A DNA stretch of 64,000 nucleotides. Origin: Halomonas ramblicola. GTDB taxonomy: Bacteria > Pseudomonadota > Gammaproteobacteria > Pseudomonadales > Halomonadaceae. Where the stretch lies: positions 560,519-624,518 of the forward strand of contig NZ_JAUFPL010000028.1 in NCBI RefSeq assembly GCF_030409215.1, given 5' to 3'. The notes beneath the pieces are model-generated. The model had not been told where the DNA came from. It saw nothing but the letters and a program-made list of their open reading frames with translations, and searched no databases. Each line of letters opens with the position of its first letter. The first letter of the stretch is position 1. Both the position numbers and the translations under genes were made by a program. Below are positions 43,221 through 53,860 of this stretch, one piece after another.

Positions 43221-44171
43221 TCAGCCCAGCCGCTCGGCGAGGCGCGCCTCCAGGGTACGCTGGTCCTCGTCGAAGCGGCGGATGCCCTCGGCCAGCTTGT
43301 CGTTGGCCATGGCGTCCTGGTTGTGGCCCCAGCGGAAGGCGGGCTCGTCGAGCGGCGCGGGGCGCTCGCCGGCGGCGGGAATCTCCACGGCCCGGGCGAC
43401 CTCGCCCTCCTCGGCCGCCAGCTCCTCGAGCAGCGCCGGCGAGATGGTCAGGCGCGGGCAGCCGGCCAGCGCCAGTACCTGGCCGACGGTGCGGAAGCTC
43501 GCCCCCATCACCACGGTGGCGTAGCCGCCACGGCCGACCCGCTCGCAGACCCCGCGTACGAAGCGCACGCCCGGGTCCTCCTCGGGGGCATAGTCGCGGC
43601 CGGTCGCCTGCTTGTACCAGTCGGTGACCCGGCCGACGAAGGGCGAGACCAGGAAGACCCCGGCGTCGAAGCAGGCCTGGGCCTGGGCCTCGCTGAACAG
43701 CAGGGTCAGGTTGCACTGGATGCCGTCGCGTTCCAGTACCTCGGCGGCGCGGATCCCCTCCCAGGTGGAGGCGAGCTTGATCAGCACGCGTTCGCGGCCC
43801 ACGCCGCGCCTGTCGTAGAGCTCCACCAGCTCGTGGGCCTTGCGGATGCTGGCCTGGGTGTCGAAGGAGAGCCGCGCGGCCACCTCGGTGGAGACCCGCC
43901 CCGGGACGCGCTTGGCGATCTCCGCGCCCTTGGCCACGGCGAGGCGATCCACGGCATGCTCGAGGCGCGCCTGGGGGTCCCGGAACTCGCCCTTGACGGC
44001 GGCGAGTTCGGCGTCGATCAGCGCCTGGTAGCCCGGCATATCGAAGGCCTTGAGCAGCAGCGAGGGGTTGGTGGTGGCGTCGTGCGGCCGGTAGCGCTCG
44101 ATGGCATCCAGGTCACCGGTGTCGGCGACCACCAGGGAGTGTGTCTTCAGGGCGTCGAGTCGTGTGGTCAT
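43221..44171 (-). CDS. tal: Transaldolase
   Basis: A 316-residue enzyme moving a three-carbon dihydroxyacetone unit in the non-oxidative pentose phosphate pathway. The Schiff-base lysine is K132 in LIKLAST, the same number as in E. coli TalB, and [12 protein letters not shown] and [12 protein letters not shown] are family signatures. GGGAGG lies 6 bases before the ATG at 44171. The last gene of the polyol operon, where it helps channel pentulose and hexulose phosphates. Confidence 0.96.
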   Translation of the reverse strand: MTTRLDALKTHSLVVADTGDLDAIERYRPHDATTNPSLLLKAFDMPGYQALIDAELAAVKGEFRDPQARLEHAVDRLAVAKGAEIAKRVPGRVSTEVAARLSFDTQASIRKAHELVELYDRRGVGRERVLIKLASTWEGIRAAEVLERDGIQCNLTLLFSEAQAQACFDAGVFLVSPFVGRVTDWYKQATGRDYAPEEDPGVRFVRGVCERVGRGGYATVVMGASFRTVGQVLALAGCPRLTISPALLEELAAEEGEVARAVEIPAAGERPAPLDEPAFRWGHNQDAMANDKLAEGIRRFDEDQRTLEARLAERLG

Positions 44172-44190
44172 GCGGTTCCTCCCGGGAGAT

Positions 44191-45669
44191 TCAGTGAGTG
44201 CCATGGCGTTCGGCCAGGCACCGGCGGTAGCGGGCGTAGACCTCGCGGTAGGCGGCGACGCCGGCCGGGTCGGGCTCGGCCCGCGAGGCCTCGTCGAGGT
44301 GCACCAGGCGCGCGCAGAGGTCGGCCAGCTCGCCGCCCCGGTGGCACCAGGCGGCCTGCAGGGCGGCGCCCAGGGCCGCGGCGTCGGCGATCTCGGGGCA
44401 GATCACCCGGCTGCCGGTGACGTCGGCGACCATCTGCCGCCACACCGGGCTGCGCGAGCCGCCGCCGATCAGGCGGATCTCGTGCAGCCCCTCGGCCAGT
44501 TGGCCGAACTGGTCCAGGCCGTAGCGCAGGCCCAGGGTGGCGCCCTCCACCACCGCCCGGCACAGGTTGGCCTGGGTGGTGTTGACGCTGGTCAGGCCGT
44601 CGAGGCTGGCGGTGGCCTCGGGCAGCATGGGTACCCGCTCGCCGTTGAAGAAGGGCAGCAGGGTGACCCCCTCGGCGCCGATGGGCGCGCTAGCGATCCG
44701 CTCGCCGAAGCTCGCCAGGTCGAGGCCGAACAGCTCGCGGATCCGCGTGGTCGCCGAGGTCACGTTCATGGTGCAGACCAGCGGCAGCCAGCCGCCGTGG
44801 CTGGCGCAGAAGTTGGCCACCATGGCGCTGTCGGGCACCACCGGCTCGGGGGAGTGGGCGCAGATGGTGCCCGAGGTGCCGAGGCTCAGGGTCACCAGGC
44901 CCGGGCGGATGTTACCGGTGCCGATGGCGCCGAGCATGTTGTCGCCGCCCCCGCTCGACACCAGCACATCGTCGGCCAGCCCCAGCTCGCGGGCCACCTC
45001 GGGGCGCACGGTGCCCGCCGGTTCATGGGCGTCGATCAGCCGCGGCAGCACCCGCTCGGCGTCGAGTTCCGGGGCGATCTCGGTCAGGACGTCGTGGCGC
45101 CAGCGCCGCGTGCGGGTGTCGAAGTAGCCGGTGCCGGAGGCGTCGCCGGCCTCGGCCACCCGCTCGCCGGTGAGCCAGAAGTTGAGGTAGTCGTGAGGCA
45201 GCAGCAGGGTGGCGATGCGCGCATAGGCCTCGGGCCGGGCGTCACGCAACCAGGCGATCTTGGAGGCGGTGTAGCCGGTCTGCAGCACCAGGCCGAGCCG
45301 GTCGAGGCAGCCCGCCTCACCGCCCAGGCGCTGGATCAGCTCGGCGTTCCAGGCCGCGGTCTCGGTATCGCACCACAGCTTGGCCGGATGCACCGCCTCG
45401 CCGGCAGCGTCCAGGGCCACCAGGCCGTGCTGCTGGCCGGAGACGCCGATGGCGCGAATCGCCCGGCGGTCGATGCCGGTCATCGCCAGCACCTCGTCGA
45501 AGGCGCCACGCAGCGCCGCGATCCACTCGCCGGGGTCCTGCTCGCGGCGGCCGCCCTCCCCCTCGTCCAGGCGGTGCGGCCGGCTCGCCTCGCCGAGGAC
45601 CCGCGCGCGGTCGACATCGACCACCACCACCTTGGTGCTCTGGGTCCCGCAGTCCACGCCGATGTACAT
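44191..45669 (-). CDS. xylB: Xylulokinase
   Basis: A 492-residue FGGY-family sugar kinase. [13 protein letters not shown] is the N-terminal phosphate-binding motif, SGQQHGLV and WCDTET bind the sugar, and the FGGY signatures ATASLDGLT and LIGGGSRSP are present. It phosphorylates D-xylulose, the product of D-arabitol oxidation. The ATG overlaps the stop of the mannitol dehydrogenase gene by one base (TGATG). In Pseudomonas mtl operons the equivalent is MtlY. Confidence 0.93.
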   Translation of the reverse strand: MYIGVDCGTQSTKVVVVDVDRARVLGEASRPHRLDEGEGGRREQDPGEWIAALRGAFDEVLAMTGIDRRAIRAIGVSGQQHGLVALDAAGEAVHPAKLWCDTETAAWNAELIQRLGGEAGCLDRLGLVLQTGYTASKIAWLRDARPEAYARIATLLLPHDYLNFWLTGERVAEAGDASGTGYFDTRTRRWRHDVLTEIAPELDAERVLPRLIDAHEPAGTVRPEVARELGLADDVLVSSGGGDNMLGAIGTGNIRPGLVTLSLGTSGTICAHSPEPVVPDSAMVANFCASHGGWLPLVCTMNVTSATTRIRELFGLDLASFGERIASAPIGAEGVTLLPFFNGERVPMLPEATASLDGLTSVNTTQANLCRAVVEGATLGLRYGLDQFGQLAEGLHEIRLIGGGSRSPVWRQMVADVTGSRVICPEIADAAALGAALQAAWCHRGGELADLCARLVHLDEASRAEPDPAGVAAYREVYARYRRCLAERHGTH

Positions 45670-47156
45670 CAAGCCTCTCCTCGTGTCGTCACCAGTGCCT
45701 CCAGTGTGGCACGGCTGCCGCCTTCGTGGAGCGAGGTCAGGGCCGACAGGTAGGCCTCACGAAAGCGGGGGGCCTCGGCCAGGTCGCCGAACAGCTCGCG
45801 ATTCTCGATGAAGGCGGTGGGCCGGATGCGATTCTCGGCGGCGATGGCCATCAATTCCTCCCTGAGACGATCCACCACCGCGATGGGGTCGCCCGCCTCG
45901 TCGACGCCCTCGGCGTAGCGCGCCCAGCTGGCCACCACCGCCGCGCTGCGCCGGATCTCGCCGCCCCGGGCCAGTTGCTCGCGGATCACCGGCACCAGCC
46001 ACTTGGGAATGCGATCCGAGCTCTCGGCGCAGAGCCGCGCCAGGGTGTCCTTCACCTCGGGGTTGGCGAAGCGCTCGATCAGGGTCAGGCGATAGTCCTC
46101 CAGGTCGATGCCCGGCACCGGGGCCAGGGTCGGCGAGCCCTCGAGGCGCATGTAGTCGAGCAGGAAGTCGACGAACAGCGGGTCCCGGCACACCTCGTGG
46201 GCATAGCGGTAGCCGGCCAGGTAGCCGAAGTAGGTCAGCGCCTGATGGCTGGCGTTGAGCAGGCGCAGCTTCATCAGCTCGTAGGGCACCACGTCGTCCA
46301 CCAGCTGCACCCCGGCCGTCTCCAGCGGCGGGCGGCCGACGACGAAGCGATCCTCCAGTACCCACTGGGTGAAGGGCTCGCAGACCACCGGCCAGGCGTC
46401 CTCGACGTCGAAGCATTCGCTCAGCTCGGCGATGTCGGACTCGGCGGTCACCGGGGTGATGCGGTCCACCATGGCGTTGGGAAAGGCCACCGAGGCCTCG
46501 ATCCAGTCGGCGAGCGCCGGGTCCCGGGCCCGGGCGTAGGCGGTGAAGGTCTCTTTCGCCACCTCGCCGTTGCCCTGGATGTTGTCGCAGGACATCAGGG
46601 TGAAGGGCGGAATGCCGCGCTCGCGGCGACGCGCCAGGCCCTCGACGATCAGCCCGAAGGTCGTCTTCGGCGCCTCGGGGTGTTCCAGGTCGTGGCGGAT
46701 GTCGGGGTTCTCCAGGTCGAACTCGCCGGAGACCGGATGGAAGTTGTAGCCGCCCTCGGTGACGGTCAGCGAGACGATGCGGATCGCCGGATCGGCGAGG
46801 CGTTCCACCACCCCCGCCGGGTCGTCGGGGGCGAACAGGTAATCCACCAGGCTGCCGATGACCCGCGGCTCACGGCGGCCGTCGGGGTGCTTGATCACCA
46901 GGGTGTAGAGGTGGTCCTGGGCGGCCAGGACCTCCCGCATGCGGCGGTCGCCGGGCATCACCCCGACACCGACGATGCCCCAGTCCAGCGCCTCGCCGCG
47001 GTTCATCAGCGCATCCAGGTACATCGCCTGGTGGGCGCGGTGGAAGCCACCCACCCCGAAGTGGACGATGCCGGGGGTGACGGCGCCGCGATCATAGCCG
47101 GGCGTGGCGATCTCGGAGGCCAGCCGGTCCAGGTTGGCGTTGGTGAGTCGAGTCAT
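45669..47156 (-). CDS. mtlD: Mannitol 2-dehydrogenase (long-chain polyol dehydrogenase)
   Basis: A 495-residue NAD-dependent enzyme oxidising D-mannitol to D-fructose, often also D-arabitol to D-xylulose and D-sorbitol. IVHFGVGGFHRAHQ is the nucleotide-binding N-terminus, and catalytic K296, N301 and H304 in KLRLLNASH fit Pseudomonas M2DH. The family usually has 490-495 residues. It joins directly with xylB (TGATG). Within the ABC-polyol operon it is the main entry dehydrogenase. Confidence 0.94.
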   Translation of the reverse strand: MTRLTNANLDRLASEIATPGYDRGAVTPGIVHFGVGGFHRAHQAMYLDALMNRGEALDWGIVGVGVMPGDRRMREVLAAQDHLYTLVIKHPDGRREPRVIGSLVDYLFAPDDPAGVVERLADPAIRIVSLTVTEGGYNFHPVSGEFDLENPDIRHDLEHPEAPKTTFGLIVEGLARRRERGIPPFTLMSCDNIQGNGEVAKETFTAYARARDPALADWIEASVAFPNAMVDRITPVTAESDIAELSECFDVEDAWPVVCEPFTQWVLEDRFVVGRPPLETAGVQLVDDVVPYELMKLRLLNASHQALTYFGYLAGYRYAHEVCRDPLFVDFLLDYMRLEGSPTLAPVPGIDLEDYRLTLIERFANPEVKDTLARLCAESSDRIPKWLVPVIREQLARGGEIRRSAAVVASWARYAEGVDEAGDPIAVVDRLREELMAIAAENRIRPTAFIENRELFGDLAEAPRFREAYLSALTSLHEGGSRATLEALVTTRGEA

Positions 47157-47204
47157 GGGAATCTCCGGCCGAGCGCGCTCGGCGTGTCGGCCCGTGGCAC
47201 GGCG

Positions 47205-47828
47205 TCAGCGCCACACCAGGTCGGGCGTAATGGAATGGGTCTTGACCAGGCGGGCGTTGGGCATGTCCTTGTGGCGCGCCTTCTCCAGGGCGCCGGCGGC
47301 ATCCTGGCCCATGTCCAGCCAGCGGTCGAAAAGCCGCTGTTCGAGGACGTCGTCGGCCACATCCAGCATCACAGTCAGGTCGAACAGGGGATGCAGCTCG
47401 GTCCAGGGCGCCTGGTCGAGCAGCAGGTAGTTGCCCTCGACGATGACGACGCGGTGCTCGAGCGTGATCAGGCGTCCGCCGGCACGGGCCAGGTCCAGGG
47501 GCCGATCGAATACCGGCACCGCCACCGGCCGGTCGGCGCGGCGAATGCGCTCGAGGCCGACGCGCAGGCCGTCGACGTCGAAGGTATGCGGGGCCCCCTT
47601 GACCGACACCTGGTCGTCGGGTTCCAGCACGGCGTTATCGAAGTGGTAGCCATCCATCGGCACCACCGCGGACTGGCCCGGCAGGCTCTCGTCGATGGCC
47701 TCGCGCAGGCGCTCCGAGCGATAGGACTTGCCGGCCCCGGGCGGGCCGGCCAGGGCCACCACGAAGCGTGACTGACCCTCGGCGGCCTCTACCACCTGAC
47801 GGGCGAGTTCGTGGAGTTCTGGCATCAT
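47205..47828 (-). CDS. Small P-loop sugar kinase, probable fructokinase-like
   Basis: A 207-residue kinase of the uridine/pantothenate kinase-like P-loop superfamily. Walker A GPPGAGKS at 28-35, then MDGYHFDN and VIVEGNYLLLDQAPW are typical of the nucleoside/sugar kinase group that includes fructose kinases of ABC fructose operons. In this operon it would phosphorylate fructose made by the polyol dehydrogenases, replacing the MtlZ fructokinase. The start at 47828 has GAGG upstream. Substrate is inferred from context. Confidence 0.78.
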   Translation of the reverse strand: MMPELHELARQVVEAAEGQSRFVVALAGPPGAGKSYRSERLREAIDESLPGQSAVVPMDGYHFDNAVLEPDDQVSVKGAPHTFDVDGLRVGLERIRRADRPVAVPVFDRPLDLARAGGRLITLEHRVVIVEGNYLLLDQAPWTELHPLFDLTVMLDVADDVLEQRLFDRWLDMGQDAAGALEKARHKDMPNARLVKTHSITPDLVWR

Positions 47829-47837
47829 GGGAAGACC

Positions 47838-48626
47838 TCAGCTCATCCAGTTGCCGCCGTCGACGTTCAGCGTCTGGGCCACCACGTACTCGCTGTCGTC
47901 GCCGGCCAGGAAGACCGCCGGGCCGGCGTAGTCTTCCGGTCGTCCCATCCGCCCATAGGGCACCGCCTCGCCCACCAGACGCTTCTTCTCGCCGAGGGGC
48001 CGTCCCTCGTAGCGGGCGAAGAGGGCGTCCACCTCGCCCCACATGGGGGTGTCCACCACCCCGGGGGCGATGCCGTTGACGCGGATGCCGTACTGGATCA
48101 GGTCCAGGGCACAGGACTGGGTCAGGCTGATCACCGCCGCCTTGGTGGCGCAGTACATGCTCACCAGCGGCTCGCCGCGGCGCCCCGCCTGGGAGGCCAT
48201 ATTGATGATCCTCCCCCCTTGGCCACGGTCCACCATCGCCTTGGCCACCGCCTGGAGGGTGAAGAACAGGCCCTTGACGTTGACGGCGAACTGCTTGTCG
48301 TAGCTCGCCTCGGTCACCTCCAGCACCGGGGCCATGTCGAAGACGGCGGCGTTGTTGACCAGGATGTCGATGCCGCCGAAGCGCTCGGTGACGCTTTCCA
48401 CCATGGCGTCGATGGCCTGGCGATCGCAGACGTCCAGGCGCACGCCCATCAGGCGGGAGGCGGCATGGCCCTCGCCTTCCAGCGTGGCCAGGGCCTCGTC
48501 GATGGCGCCCTGGTCGATGTCGGCGATGACCATCGAGGCGCCCTCCTCCAGGTAGGCCCGGGAGATGGAAAGGCCGATGCCGCGGGCGCCTCCGGTGACG
48601 ACGGCGATCCGATCTTGCAGTTTCAT
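47838..48626 (-). CDS. Sorbitol/L-iditol dehydrogenase-type SDR
   Basis: A 262-residue short-chain dehydrogenase. The cofactor motif is TGGARGIG (11-18), with D37 in IADID favouring NAD. The catalytic S145, Y158 and K162 and the NNAAVFD structural motif are present. Closely resembles SmoS/PolS of Rhodobacter, which oxidise D-sorbitol to D-fructose and galactitol to tagatose. Co-directional with the kinase and HAD genes. Cytoplasmic, tetrameric in the family. Confidence 0.88.
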   Translation of the reverse strand: MKLQDRIAVVTGGARGIGLSISRAYLEEGASMVIADIDQGAIDEALATLEGEGHAASRLMGVRLDVCDRQAIDAMVESVTERFGGIDILVNNAAVFDMAPVLEVTEASYDKQFAVNVKGLFFTLQAVAKAMVDRGQGGRIINMASQAGRRGEPLVSMYCATKAAVISLTQSCALDLIQYGIRVNGIAPGVVDTPMWGEVDALFARYEGRPLGEKKRLVGEAVPYGRMGRPEDYAGPAVFLAGDDSEYVVAQTLNVDGGNWMS

Positions 48627-48677
48627 ATGGCGTGTCTCGCTATGTGGGGTGGATGGTGGATGGCAAATGCGCAGGGC

Positions 48678-49352
48678 CTAGGCCTGCACTCGTCGGCGCC
48701 AGGCTTGCACCAGTGGCTCGAGGTCCCGCATGCGCTCGATGACCCGCCAGGCGCCGGCCGCGGCCAGGCGTTCGGCCTGGCCCGGCTGCACATGGCTGGC
48801 ACCGGTGAAGCCGATCACCGTCATGCCGGCGGCGTGGGCGGCGGTGACCCCGGAGACGCTGTCCTCCACCACCAGGCAGTGCGCCGGCGGGGTGCAAAGC
48901 GTCTCGGCGGCCAGGCGGTAGAGGGCGGGATCCGGCTTGGGACGGGCCACCTGCTCGGCGGTGAACACCGGCGCCCCGGCGAGGAGGGCAGCGAGCCCGG
49001 TGGTGGAAAGCGAGGCCAGCACCCGCCGACGCCGGCTGTTGGAGACCACCGCCTTGGGCAGGTCGATGGCCTCGATGGCCGTGGTCACCCCCGGCATCGC
49101 CTGGAGCTCCCGGGCCAGCCGCGCCTCGATGGTGTCGTCCACCAGATCGGTGGCCGCCGGCGGCAAACGATGCGCGCTCAGGCCCTCCAGGTGGCGCAGA
49201 ATATCGGCGGTGGTCATGCCCAGCGCCTGGCTGAGCACGGTGTCGGCGTCCAGGTCCGGCAACCACTCGCCGAGCAGCTCCACCAGGGTCGCCTCGGCGA
49301 TCGCCTCGCTGTCCACCAGCACGCCGTCGCAATCGAAGATCAGGGTCTCCAT
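48678..49352 (-). CDS. HAD-family sugar phosphatase
   Basis: A 224-residue haloacid-dehalogenase phosphatase of the beta-phosphoglucomutase/YniC type. Catalytic D7 and D9 in DCDGVLVDSE, VVSNS (motif II), KPDP (motif III) and VVEDSVSGV (motif IV) are all in place. HAD genes occur in smo/mtl-type operons, where they may dephosphorylate accumulating hexitol or ketose phosphates. Substrate not resolved. Confidence 0.88.
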   Translation of the reverse strand: METLIFDCDGVLVDSEAIAEATLVELLGEWLPDLDADTVLSQALGMTTADILRHLEGLSAHRLPPAATDLVDDTIEARLARELQAMPGVTTAIEAIDLPKAVVSNSRRRRVLASLSTTGLAALLAGAPVFTAEQVARPKPDPALYRLAAETLCTPPAHCLVVEDSVSGVTAAHAAGMTVIGFTGASHVQPGQAERLAAAGAWRVIERMRDLEPLVQAWRRRVQA

Positions 49353-49361
49353 GGGGTCCCC

Positions 49362-50510
<1,149 letters not shown>

Positions 50511-50526
50511 GTTGGAGACTCCCGGA

Positions 50527-51420
50527 TTACTTGACGGCGCCGAAGGTGAGGCCACGTACCATCTGCTTCTGGGTCAACCAGCCGAACACCAGGATGGGTG
50601 CGATGGCCATGGTCGAGGCGGCGGAGAGCTTGGCCCAGAACAGGCCTTCGGGGCTGGAAAAAGAGGCGATGTAGGCGGTCAGGGGGGCCGCATTGGATGA
50701 GGTGAGGTTGAGGCTCCAGAAGGCCTCGTTCCAACTGAGGATCACCGACAGCAGCCCGGTGGAGGCAATGCCCGGCAGGGTCAGCGGCAGCAGCAGGAAC
50801 ACCACCTCCTGGAGAGTGCTGGCGCCGTCCATGCGGCCCGCCTCGAGGATGTCCTTGGGCAGGTCCTTGAAGAAGGTGTAGAGCATCCACACCACGATCG
50901 GCAGGTTCATCAGCGTGTAGACGATGGTCAGGCCGGTGCGGGTGTCCAGCAGCCCGACGTCGCGGAACAGCAGGTAGATCGGTACCAGCACGCCCACCGG
51001 CGGCAGCATCTTGGTGGAGAGCATCCACAGCAGGGTGCCCTTGGTGCGCTTGGTGGGCAGGAAGGCCATGGAATAGGCCGAGGGAATGGCGATCAACAGC
51101 GCCGCGAGCGTCGAGCCGAAGGCCACCACCACGCTGTTCAGGGCGAACTTGAAGTAGTCTGCGCGCAGCTGGACCTCGGCATAGCTCTCCAGCGTCGGCG
51201 AGAAGATCAGGCTGGGGTCGGCGATGGCCGCCGACTCGGTCTTGAAGCCGGTCAGCACCATCCAGAAGATCGGGAAGAAGATCAGGCAGGCGATCGCCCA
51301 GCCCAGCACCGTCAGCCCCAGCCGGCGGGTTCGCGCCGAGCTCAGCGTCGAGGTGCGAGGTATCGGGACGGCCGGTGCCTGTCCGTCGGCGGCGAGGGTC
51401 TTGGTCTTGGCAGTGGTCAT
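50527..51420 (-). CDS. Polyol ABC transporter permease 2 (MalG-like)
   Basis: A 297-residue inner-membrane permease with six hydrophobic segments (GWAIACLIFFPIFWMVLTGF first). The EAA loop that docks to the ATPase reads ILEAGRMDGASTLQEVVFLL. Pairs with permease 1, encoded just upstream. Equivalent of MtlG/SmoG. Confidence 0.93.
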   Translation of the reverse strand: MTTAKTKTLAADGQAPAVPIPRTSTLSSARTRRLGLTVLGWAIACLIFFPIFWMVLTGFKTESAAIADPSLIFSPTLESYAEVQLRADYFKFALNSVVVAFGSTLAALLIAIPSAYSMAFLPTKRTKGTLLWMLSTKMLPPVGVLVPIYLLFRDVGLLDTRTGLTIVYTLMNLPIVVWMLYTFFKDLPKDILEAGRMDGASTLQEVVFLLLPLTLPGIASTGLLSVILSWNEAFWSLNLTSSNAAPLTAYIASFSSPEGLFWAKLSAASTMAIAPILVFGWLTQKQMVRGLTFGAVK

Positions 51421-51435
51421 GAGAAGCCTCCGGCG

Positions 51436-52326
51436 CTAGCTTTCCAGGTTCTTGGCCACCATGCGGACCAGGAAGATGGCGACGATATTGGCGAGGATGA
51501 TGGCGATCACCCCACCCGCGGAAGCCATGCCCACATCGAAGTCGAGCAGGGCCTGGATGTAGATCAGGAAGGCCAGGTTGGTGGTGGCCAGTCCCGGCCC
51601 GCCGGAGGTGGTGACGAAGATCTCGGCGAAGATGGTCAGCAGGAAGATCATCTCGATCATGATCACCACGCTGATCGCCCGCTTGAGGTGCGGCAGGGTG
51701 ATGAAGAAGAAGATCGCCACCGGCCCGGCGCCATCCATGCGCGCCGCCTCGACCTGGTCGTCGTCCAGCGACTGGATGGCGGTGAGCAGGATCAATAGCG
51801 CGAAGGGCAGCCACTGCCAGGAGACGATGATGATGATCGAGGTCAGCGGCAGCGACGAGAACCAGTCCACGGCGGGCAGGCCGAAGGATTCGGCCACCCA
51901 GGAGAGCACGCCGTTGGAGGGGTGCATCATCATGTTCTTCCACACCAGGGCGCTCACCGTGGGCATGACGAAGAACGGCGAGATGGCCAGCACCCGGGCC
52001 ACGCCGCGCCCGGGGAACTCCTGCTGGAAGAGCACCGCCAGCAGGGTGCCGCCGACCACGGTGATCGCCAGCACCGCCCCGACCAGCAGCAGCGTATTGC
52101 CCATCGCCGCCCACAGCGCCGGGTCGGTGAACAGGTAGCGGTAGTTTTCCAGCCCGGCGAAGCCGGTCATCTCCGGCATCAGCAGGTTGTAGCGCTGCAG
52201 CGAGAACCATACGGTCATCGCCAGCGGCACGATCATCCACAGAAACAGCAGGGTAACGGCGGGCGCCTGCAGCGACAGGGTACGGAGGCCCCCGACGGTG
52301 CGCCCGGCGGCTCGTGTCTTGGTCAT
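51436..52326 (-). CDS. Polyol ABC transporter permease 1 (MalF-like)
   Basis: A 296-residue inner-membrane permease with six hydrophobic segments and the EAA loop VEAARMDGAGPVAIFFFITL. No clear ribosome-binding site precedes the ATG at 52326 or another in-frame ATG 12 bases upstream, so the start is slightly uncertain. Follows the binding protein gene. Equivalent of MtlF/SmoF. Confidence 0.9.
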   Translation of the reverse strand: MTKTRAAGRTVGGLRTLSLQAPAVTLLFLWMIVPLAMTVWFSLQRYNLLMPEMTGFAGLENYRYLFTDPALWAAMGNTLLLVGAVLAITVVGGTLLAVLFQQEFPGRGVARVLAISPFFVMPTVSALVWKNMMMHPSNGVLSWVAESFGLPAVDWFSSLPLTSIIIIVSWQWLPFALLILLTAIQSLDDDQVEAARMDGAGPVAIFFFITLPHLKRAISVVIMIEMIFLLTIFAEIFVTTSGGPGLATTNLAFLIYIQALLDFDVGMASAGGVIAIILANIVAIFLVRMVAKNLES

Positions 52327-52390
52327 GATCTGGCCCATTGGGATGGGAGGGATGGTGCCGGCCGGGGTGTTCCCCGGCCGACGCGAGGGA

Positions 52391-53710
52391 TCAATCCAGG
52401 TAGCCGGCGCGCTGCATGGTGCGCTCGGTGGCACGCTGCGCGGTCTGCAGCGCCTGCTCCACCGTGACGTCACCGGTCAACGCCGAGGCGACGGTCTGAC
52501 CGACCTGGGTGCCGATGGACTGGAACTCGGGAATGCCCACGAACTGCACGCCGATGTAGGGGCTGGGCTCCAGGGTCGAGTCGGTGGGATCGGCGCCCCG
52601 GATCGCCTCCAGCACGAAGTCGGCGAAGGGCGCCGCCTGCTGGTACTTCTCGTTGGCGTAGGTGGATTCGCGGGTGCCCGGCGGCACGCTGGTCCAGCCC
52701 TGGGTCTCGCCCACCAGCTCGATATACTCCCTGGAGGTCGCCCACTGGATGAAGGTCCTGGCGGCTTCCTGGTTCTCGGACGAGGCCGGGATGCCCAGCG
52801 CCCAAGACCACAGCCAGTGGGAGCCCTTGGGCGTCTCGGCCACCGGCGCCGGGGCGAAGCCCAGCCGGTCGGCGACCTCGGATTCGTCCGGGTCGTAGAG
52901 CTTGCCGGCCGCCGAGGTGGCGTCGACCCACATGGCGCAGTTGCCGCGGGAGAACAGTGCCAGGTTCTCGTTGAAGCCGTTGGAGCTGGCGCCCGGCGGG
53001 CCGTAGTTGTCCAGCAGGTCGACGTAGAAGGAAATCGCCTCCTGCCAGGCGGGGGAGTCGAGCTCGGGGTGCCACTCCTCGTCGAACCAGCGACCGCCGA
53101 AGGTGTTCACCAGGGTCGAGACGAAGGCCATGTTCTCGCCCCAGCCCGGCTTGCCGCGCAGGCAGATGCCATAGGTCTCGCTATCCGGGTCGTGGAGCTC
53201 GGCGGCCCAGTCGCGTACCTCCTCCCAGCTGGGCTGCTCGGGGACCTCGATCCCCGCCGCGTCGAACAGGTCCTGGCGGTAGTACATCATCGAACTCTCG
53301 CCGTAGAACGGCAGCGCATGCAGGGTACCGTCATGGGAGAGGCCGTCGCGGACCGACTGCAGCAGGTCATCGACGTCATACGCCTCCGGCAGGTCGTCGA
53401 GGGGCGTCAGCCAACCGCGCTCGGCCCAGATGGGTACCTCGTAGGTGCCGATGGTCATGACGTCGAACTGGCCGCCCCCGGTGGCGACGTCGGTGGTCAG
53501 TCGCTGGCGCAGCACGTTCTCCTCCAGCACCACCCAGTCGAGCTCGATGTCGGGGTGGGCCGCCTCGAACTCCTCGGTGAGGCTCTGCATGATCACCATG
53601 TCGTTGTTGTTGACCGTGGCGACGGTGATCTCGGTCTGTGCCTGGGCCTGGGAGGCGGCGGCGACGGCCGCCGTCAGGGTGGCCAGCGGCAGGGCTCGGG
53701 TGAGCTTCAT
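52391..53710 (-). CDS. Polyol ABC transporter substrate-binding protein
   Basis: A 439-residue periplasmic protein of the MalE/UgpB-like family. The signal peptide ends AQAQTEI (about residue 24). The sequence EITVATVNNNDMVIMQSLTEEFEAAHPDI starts the binding domain, and GRWFDEEW and YGICLRGKPGWGENM fit mannitol/sorbitol (SmoE/MtlE)-type proteins. AGGAG lies 6 bases before the ATG. First gene after the regulator and its operator. Confidence 0.93.
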   Translation of the reverse strand: MKLTRALPLATLTAAVAAASQAQAQTEITVATVNNNDMVIMQSLTEEFEAAHPDIELDWVVLEENVLRQRLTTDVATGGGQFDVMTIGTYEVPIWAERGWLTPLDDLPEAYDVDDLLQSVRDGLSHDGTLHALPFYGESSMMYYRQDLFDAAGIEVPEQPSWEEVRDWAAELHDPDSETYGICLRGKPGWGENMAFVSTLVNTFGGRWFDEEWHPELDSPAWQEAISFYVDLLDNYGPPGASSNGFNENLALFSRGNCAMWVDATSAAGKLYDPDESEVADRLGFAPAPVAETPKGSHWLWSWALGIPASSENQEAARTFIQWATSREYIELVGETQGWTSVPPGTRESTYANEKYQQAAPFADFVLEAIRGADPTDSTLEPSPYIGVQFVGIPEFQSIGTQVGQTVASALTGDVTVEQALQTAQRATERTMQRAGYLD

Positions 53711-53755
53711 GATGGGCTCCTCTCGGGACTCGTGTTGTTGTGTGTCGCGTCATCC

Positions 53756-53789
53756 TGATCAATTTGATCATCGATCAATCAAATGATCG
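53756..53789. promoter_or_regulatory. Candidate SorC-type operator of the polyol operon
   Basis: TGATCA-ATT-TGATCA (53756-53770) is palindromic, directly followed by CGATCA and TGATCG (to 53789); the whole block is a near-palindrome. It is located in the 150-base gap between the regulator gene and the binding-protein gene, where a sugar-responsive SorC/DeoR-like protein should bind. Confidence 0.5.
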
Positions 53790-53800
53790 GACACGGACCC

Positions 53801-53832
53801 AAAAAAAGCAAAGCCCGGAGCCCTAGACTTTG
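53801..53832 (-). terminator. Rho-independent terminator of the regulator gene
   Basis: On the minus strand CAAAGTCT-agggctcc-GGGCTTTG (8 pairs with wobbles) is followed by CTTTTTTT. It lies 28 bases after the regulator's stop and separates it from the polyol operon. Confidence 0.75.
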
Positions 53833-53860
53833 GTCGGAGAGAGTCGGGTGGACGGGCGGC

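Noticed and set aside
45670-45672. TTG start for xylulokinase one codon upstream
   Set aside because: The ATG at 45669 with the TGATG overlap is the normal choice and gives the family N-terminus.
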